Source of the DNA: Oxalobacteraceae bacterium
GTDB lineage: Bacteria > Pseudomonadota > Gammaproteobacteria > Burkholderiales > Burkholderiaceae_D
NCBI GenBank assembly: GCA_025352145.1
Contig: JANXTY010000026.1
Location: forward strand, 1 to 50,074
Direction of reading: 5' to 3'
Length of the DNA: 50,074 nt
Below are positions 47,001 to 50,074 of this stretch, in pieces. The notes beneath the pieces were generated by a model. That model made no database searches and had not been told where the DNA came from. It saw nothing but the letters and a program-made list of their open reading frames with translations. Numbering within the stretch: the stretch's first letter is position 1; every line of letters begins with the position of its first letter. The translations under genes were made by a program, and so were the position numbers.

Positions 47001-47170
47001 CCAGCTTCCGCGCACCGATGGCCATTGCCGTGATCGGCGGCCTGATTACTTCCACGCTACTCAGTTTGCTGGTGGTGCCTGCGGTGTATACCTACATCGA
47101 TGATCTGGAACATTTGCTACCAACGTTACGGCATTTTTTCCAGGCACGGTTACGTCCCAAAAAAACGTGA
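44093..47170 (+). CDS. RND efflux pump, inner-membrane transporter
   Basis: Proton-driven AcrB/HAE1-like pump of 1025 aa, with twelve predicted helices in two homologous halves, each with a large periplasmic loop. The N-terminus FSALSIKNPIPAIMLFALL and VQDFPDIELPMVTVSATLDG are typical. The proton-relay aspartates of helix 4 are in VGILVDDAIVEIEN, and the conserved Lys of helix 10 region in LMGVVTKNSILLVEYAI. The pump resembles the broad MdtB/AcrB-type group; no substrate is assignable. G+C is visibly higher here than in flanking genes. No regulator gene lies next to the operon within the window. Confidence 0.95.
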   Translation: MNFSALSIKNPIPAIMLFALLSLAGLLAFQSSAVQDFPDIELPMVTVSATLDGSAPAQLETEVARKIENSVATLQGVKHIYTTVRDGEVSINVEFILEKDPAEAVNDVRDAVARARADLPAEMRDPSVTKASFAGRVILTLTAESDKLDEQEVSWFVDNTVAKKLLTVPGLGAVKRMGGVTREALIELDAAKMAALDVSAMDVSRRLKLVQQESPGGRGDVGGAEQSVRTIATVKSTADLARMEMPLPDGRKIRLDQIANVRDTVAEQRSVALQDGKPVVGIEIFRSKGASEIDVAAGTRLAIDQLRAEYPNVKLTAVIDNVAPVQENFTGSMELLYEGALLAVLVVWWFLRDWRATLVAAAALPLSVIPAFLGMKYFGFTLNTVTLLSLALVVGILVDDAIVEIENISRHLRMGKTPMQAAMEAADEIGLAVIATTFALVAVFLPTAFMGGIPGKFFKQFGWTAVLAIVASLVVARLLTPMMSAYLLKPTKEGQLVDGWIMQKYMGAMRACLRHRLLTMIGAALFFAGSISLVGLLPTGFVPPSDRGQTQINLELPPGSTLQETWNLAERARIAAQKVAHVKTVFSSVGGGSSGDAFAPGAAAEARRAVLTLTLTHRNQRKASLKDIEDQIRIQLSELPGARFNVGPPDTGVKMQVVLRSEDALALTAAAQAAERDLRTLKGVGAVSSSASLVRPEIIVRPDFSKAADMGVTASSIGETVRVATAGDYDTNLTKMNLSERQVPIRVKLPDAVRADLASLERLTVPGKNGPVMLANVADIQIESGPAEISRLDRSRNVILEIELGSRSLGDVYAEAMQLPALKNLPPAVKIIELGDAQEMQALFASFGLAMLIGVLCIYGVLVLLFKDFMQPITILAALPLSAGGAFVALLVTNSPLSMPSMIGLIMLMGVVTKNSILLVEYAIVARRTGMNRFDALVDACHKRSRPIVMTTIAMGAGMMPLALGYGADPSFRAPMAIAVIGGLITSTLLSLLVVPAVYTYIDDLEHLLPTLRHFFQARLRPKKT

Positions 47171-47407
47171 CAACCCAATGCCACTTTAGCCGCATTGCCA
47201 CATGCCGGGTCCTGCTGGAATAACGGCAAGCGACATAGCGCAACACAACCGTACCATTCGTCCATTATGGCCGGGGTTGATTGGACTAGTGAACGCTACA
47301 GATGCTTTGTATGTTACCAACTGCCGACCGCGACCGTACAATTGCGCGTTGTTTTAAAAAAGCGCGTCGGGGAATTTTTTACGCAAAACAAGCGCAAAAC
47401 AAGGGTA
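47171..47407. other. Intergenic sequence behind the RND pump
   Basis: About 240 bp without a recognised gene. A GC/AT hairpin-like stretch (GCGCG, 12-base T/A-rich spacer, GCGCG; about 47343-47367) and two near-repeats CGCAAAACAAG (47382-47402) lie just before the group II intron end and may belong to its 3' exon side. Confidence 0.35.
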
Positions 47408-47658
47408 GAGTAGAGCAGCCACTGGCTGCCCTCCCTCATCAAACCGTGCATGCGATTTTCTCGCACACGGCTTTCCGATGTTTTTCACACCTAGGCATGC
47501 GCTGATTTCCAGCCTGCTTTTGTCGGCATTTTATACAGCCCATAACGTTCATAAAGATCGACGCTCAGGAACCGACCTTCGCCGATACCTCTGTCCTTCA
47601 CTTTATGCCGCTTCATCAAGTGCTTGCGCACACGTTGCTCCACATGAGTTTTGAGGTC
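47408..47658 (-). mobile_element. Remnant of a group II intron (3' end)
   Basis: Read leftward, a maturase C-terminus (47658-47491) is followed by a canonical domain V at 47473-47441: AGC triad at the start of the stem AAGCCGTGTGCGA, GAAA loop, then AATCGCATGCACGGTTT. Next comes a domain VI-like hairpin (GCAGCC, AGT, GGCTGC) ending in CTCTACTCTACCC near 47408, typical of intron 3' ends. The 5' part of the intron, most of the maturase and domains I-III are missing, so it cannot move. Direct hallmarks are visible, so this is a firm call; the exact end base is uncertain. Confidence 0.8.
47491..47658 (-). pseudogene. Group II intron maturase, C-terminal fragment
   Basis: About 55 codons ending at a TAG (47491-47493). 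Recognisable segments are QRVRKHLMKRHKVKDRG, SVDLYERYGLYKMPTKAGW and KSAHA at the end, which match the C-terminal region of bacterial intron-encoded reverse transcriptase/maturases (the usual form is a basic RHK segment, then LYxxxGLYxLPTTAGWxxAHA). No reverse-transcriptase domain is present upstream; the sequence becomes unrelated before 47658. Confidence 0.75.
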
Positions 47659-47689
47659 CCGTCCGCATTACGGTCACCCCAATTTAAAA

Positions 47690-47722
47690 CCGTAAAAGCA
47701 TTTTTTAAAAATGTTTTTACGG
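47690..47722. terminator. Hairpin with A/T-rich stem and T-runs
   Basis: CCGTAAAAGCATTTTT (47690-47705) and AAAAATGTTTTTACGG (47707-47722) pair with one wobble or mismatch around a single base. T-rich tails flank it on both sides. It resembles an intrinsic terminator, the kind of site next to which class C group II introns like to insert; the intron remnant starts 32 bp away. Confidence 0.5.
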
Positions 47723-47876
47723 AATTTTTGCCAAGAAACGCAGCAATAAAACAGCATCAAACGAACGCATTGCCTAAAAAACAGGCAGTCGTGCCTAGCA
47801 AGCGCAAGCGTTTCCACGGACAGCTTCATCGTCCGGCGTTCTTTCACACTGTGCGCATTCCAGACGGTGAGGCAAG

Positions 47877-48135
47877 CTAATGCCGCAGCACCACTCCTTT
47901 GAGCCGTCCATCCCACGCGCTGAACCCGGTGACTGCGATGGGCGCTCGTTTGTACGGATCAATCCCCGACCACACTTGAGGCGGGTGCGGTCGTGTGTGG
48001 TTGTACTGAACCGGAAATCGGGCAACGCTTGCGCAAGGTGCTGCGCAGGCGGGATTTGAAGGTGCCCAACAAACGCTCGATTCTTCCGTTTTCCCACGAT
48101 TTTGCAGGGCGCGAATATCTAGATTTTTGATTCAT
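47877..48135 (-). pseudogene. Transposase (integrase-core) C-terminal remnant with frameshift
   Basis: An ATG at 48135 opens a frame with SRPAKSWENGRIERLLGTFK, the last catalytic Glu region of DDE integrase-core transposases. It stops at 47959. In another frame the tail continues as QYNHTRPHPPQVWSGIDPYK and ends GFSAWDGRLKGVVLRH at 47877; YNHTRPH is the conserved block of these transposases. At least one frameshift separates the two, and everything upstream of the last catalytic motif is lost. The exact IS family is uncertain. Confidence 0.72.
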
Positions 48136-48316
48136 AGTCCCCCAATCGCAAAATAATCGTCGCTATCCCATCAAATTACAGCGGAATCTCAACTAGCCTA
48201 TTTTAAGATGCACCAAAAAGGTTTTCGTTAAGGCATTCGATGTTATTCTGGTTCAGATTCACCGCTCAATTGGGCGCGAAAATCCCCACCACAGACTCAG
48301 GGAGATCGCCGTTAAT
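48136..48316 (+). other. Leader of the sensor gene
   Basis: About 180 bp between the transposase remnant and the sensor gene, presumably with its promoter. AGGGAG lies about 12 bases before the ATG. Nothing else was recognised. Confidence 0.35.
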
Positions 48317-50074
48317 ATGTCTAGTGAAAATGGTAAAAAAATCCGCATAGGATTTGTCTCCATTGATCTGAAATTCTCCTATTTCTGGCGCTTGACCGAG
48401 AATTGTTTGCGTACCGAGGCCTCAGCGCAGGGGTTTCAGCTAACGACTGTGATTGCCTATGGCATAGCAGAGCAGGCTGGGCGACTGGAAGAACTGCTAA
48501 GCGAGGGAGTAGATATTCTTCTGACTAACCCTAAGTCAATCGATGATCCAGCCTTGTTAGCTGTGGTAGCGAAAGCGCTAGCGGCCCATGTTCCCGTGAT
48601 TCTGCTCGATTCCGGCATTGCAACAGACTTGCCTTTTACGCTGGTGGGTTCCGATAATACCGCTGGGCAGGCTATGGCGGCAGAAACGATTTTCAAGCAT
48701 CTGGGCGGTCGTGGCAAAGTCGCGTATTTTCAGGGGGATTCCCGCGCCTACTCAGGGGCTGCGCGAACCAACAGCTTTCATGCTTTGTTGCCGCATTACC
48801 CGGACATCGAGGTTGTCTATGAATGCATGCTCGACTGGTGCGCTCTCATTTCGCGTCTACAAGAAGGCGCGGATCGCATGCGGGAAGCCTTTGCGCGTTG
48901 CCCGGATATTCAAGCCGTTATTTGCAGCACGGATGAATCTGCCTTGGGCGCGATTGCGACAATCGACAATCTGGGTCTCACCGGAAAGATTGTAGTTGCT
49001 GGTTTCGACGGCACGCCAGATGCCTTTCTGGCTGTATCAAAGGGAACCATGCTGGCGACCGTGCAACAAATGCCGCGATCGATTGCGCGTGCGGTAATTG
49101 ACGTTGCCGCCGCTTCTTTGCAGGGGCAGGTCGTGGCTCCCGTTGTGCGTACTCCGACACGTCTGGTGACCTCGGACAATGTGCTTGATGCCATGCTTGA
49201 GACGATGCAGATGATGCCGCATATGATCCACGGCTTGGTTGATAGTGCCGAGACACAACGAAACCTGCAACAAAATATTATCGTTGCGCAAAACAACATT
49301 TTGCACACTATGGCTGCTGTGTCACAAGCCGTCAGCAGTATCCGCGAACCAGATCGCATGATGCAGGAAGTCGTGAAACTAATACGCGATCGTTTTGTTT
49401 TGCACTCAGCGGCGATTTACACCAGCGACAAACCCTTTGAAGCAATGGCCCCTGATGCTCAACTTGACACCCCATTTAATTTACGCGCGAACAGCCGGTC
49501 AGACAATAGAGAGGGAGACGTTTCGGACGTTTCAAATGACCCAACACTGGCCTCAATAACACCCATGAACAGCCCACCATTGCGCCCCGCCGCCAACTCG
49601 CCTATGGCACAAAGTGTCGCCACACTGGAGTGCCGTGTGGTGACCCATCCCATTGGCTTGCGCTCCCTGGATATGGCGACAGCCGATGGTGTGCGCGCAC
49701 AAGCATTTTTCCCTTTACGTGTGGGAGTGCAAGCCATCGGTATCATGGTGCTCGATAGTTGGGATGTGCATGCATTCGATGATGATGCAGTGATGGTTTT
49801 GCAAACGATTACCGATCAAGTTGCTATCGCTATCAACAGCGCCAACCTGTATGTCGAACAAAAAAGCACAACGGCATTTCTTGATTCGATCCTGGACAAT
49901 ATTCCTATGTCGATTCATGTCAAAGACGTGAAAGAACTACGCTACCTGTTGTGGAACAAGGCAGGAGAGCTGTTACATGGCGACAGCCGCAAAGACCGCA
50001 TCGGCAAAACCTCACACGACTTATTTCCAAAAGAACGTGCCGATGCCATTGCCCAACGTGATCGGGCTGTGATT
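48317..50074 (+). CDS. Intracellular sugar-binding-like sensor with GAF and PAS domains (cut by window end)
   Basis: The frame is open for 586 codons to the last base. Residues about 9-285 are a periplasmic-binding-protein type 1 (RbsB/LacI-like) domain: RIGFVSIDLKFSYFWRL, GVDILLTNPKSI, VGSDNTAGQAMAAE, CSTDESALGAI and VVAGFDGTPDAF are its hallmarks. No signal peptide or membrane segment precedes it, so the domain should be cytoplasmic. A linker helix (about 295-345) leads to a GAF domain (about 340-510), interrupted by a polar stretch at 385-430, followed by a PAS domain (from 517: FLDSILDNIPMSIHVKDV). The output domain lies beyond the window; a histidine kinase or GGDEF domain is likely in such architectures. 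Probably senses a sugar or sugar-like ligand. Confidence 0.85.
   Translation, partial: MSSENGKKIRIGFVSIDLKFSYFWRLTENCLRTEASAQGFQLTTVIAYGIAEQAGRLEELLSEGVDILLTNPKSIDDPALLAVVAKALAAHVPVILLDSGIATDLPFTLVGSDNTAGQAMAAETIFKHLGGRGKVAYFQGDSRAYSGAARTNSFHALLPHYPDIEVVYECMLDWCALISRLQEGADRMREAFARCPDIQAVICSTDESALGAIATIDNLGLTGKIVVAGFDGTPDAFLAVSKGTMLATVQQMPRSIARAVIDVAAASLQGQVVAPVVRTPTRLVTSDNVLDAMLETMQMMPHMIHGLVDSAETQRNLQQNIIVAQNNILHTMAAVSQAVSSIREPDRMMQEVVKLIRDRFVLHSAAIYTSDKPFEAMAPDAQLDTPFNLRANSRSDNREGDVSDVSNDPTLASITPMNSPPLRPAANSPMAQSVATLECRVVTHPIGLRSLDMATADGVRAQAFFPLRVGVQAIGIMVLDSWDVHAFDDDAVMVLQTITDQVAIAINSANLYVEQKSTTAFLDSILDNIPMSIHVKDVKELRYLLWNKAGELLHGDSRKDRIGKTSHDLFPKERADAIAQRDRAVI

Noticed and set aside
47605-47880. 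91-codon plus-strand open frame
   Set aside because: It runs antisense across the maturase fragment and the hairpin; no family resemblance.

Overview
The window looks like a chromosomal segment of a betaproteobacterium of the order Burkholderiales, most likely family Oxalobacteraceae. This rests on gene content and gene order: the PHP/yciO/M50/trpS/methyltransferase neighbourhood, thrC-moeA-moaD-moaE, a long (400 aa) TrpS, and a DUF455 ferritin-like protein. Base composition is only about 50% G+C by eye, low for the order; this would suit lineages such as Glaciimonas, Undibacterium or Solimicrobium, but no genus can be fixed. A pectate lyase and a GH51 arabinofuranosidase suggest use of plant cell-wall polysaccharide. 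No rRNA, tRNA or CRISPR array was seen.

Layout. 1-5.3 kb: a truncated ExbB-like start abutting the 3' end of a TonB-dependent receptor, then wrbA, a small membrane protein and an orphan secreted protein. 5.3-11.8 kb (minus strand): alpha/beta hydrolase, PHP phosphoesterase, htpX, yciO, a site-2 protease with a disrupted 5' end, trpS and a methyltransferase; this conserved block is interrupted by palindromic repeats and by htpX, which has its own sigma-32-like promoter. 12-19.4 kb: pectate lyase lipoprotein, DacB (PBP4), an HDOD protein, SppA and a DUF455 protein. 19.4-24.8 kb: gamma-carbonic anhydrase-hslO pair, a large nested palindrome, and a five-PAS GGDEF-EAL protein. 24.8-29.3 kb (minus): thrC, moeA, moaD, moaE, crcB, ispF, closely packed from moeA on.

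29.6-38.1 kb: GH51 arabinofuranosidase, FadH-type dienoyl-CoA reductase, a periplasmic SRPBCC protein, an orphan, a DUF2721 protein, proline iminopeptidase and an MgtC-family protein. 38.5-41.0 kb: a purine phosphoribosyltransferase, pirin, PilZ and DUF1289 proteins. 41.3-47.2 kb: a complete tripartite RND efflux operon (outer-membrane factor, adaptor, pump). 47.2-48.1 kb: a graveyard of mobile DNA, with the 3' end of a group II intron (maturase tail plus domain V) and a frameshifted transposase tail. 48.3 kb to the end: a sensor, cut by the window edge, that joins a sugar-binding-protein-like domain without signal peptide to GAF and PAS domains.

Most genes are ordinary housekeeping or envelope functions. 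The unusual signal lies between genes: at least two families of small dispersed palindromic repeats, one very long nested palindrome, several short tandem duplications, and visible gene decay (ExbB-like stub, M50 frameshift, intron and transposase remnants). No clear undescribed multi-gene system was found. The repeat families and the intracellular ligand-binding sensor are the best leads.
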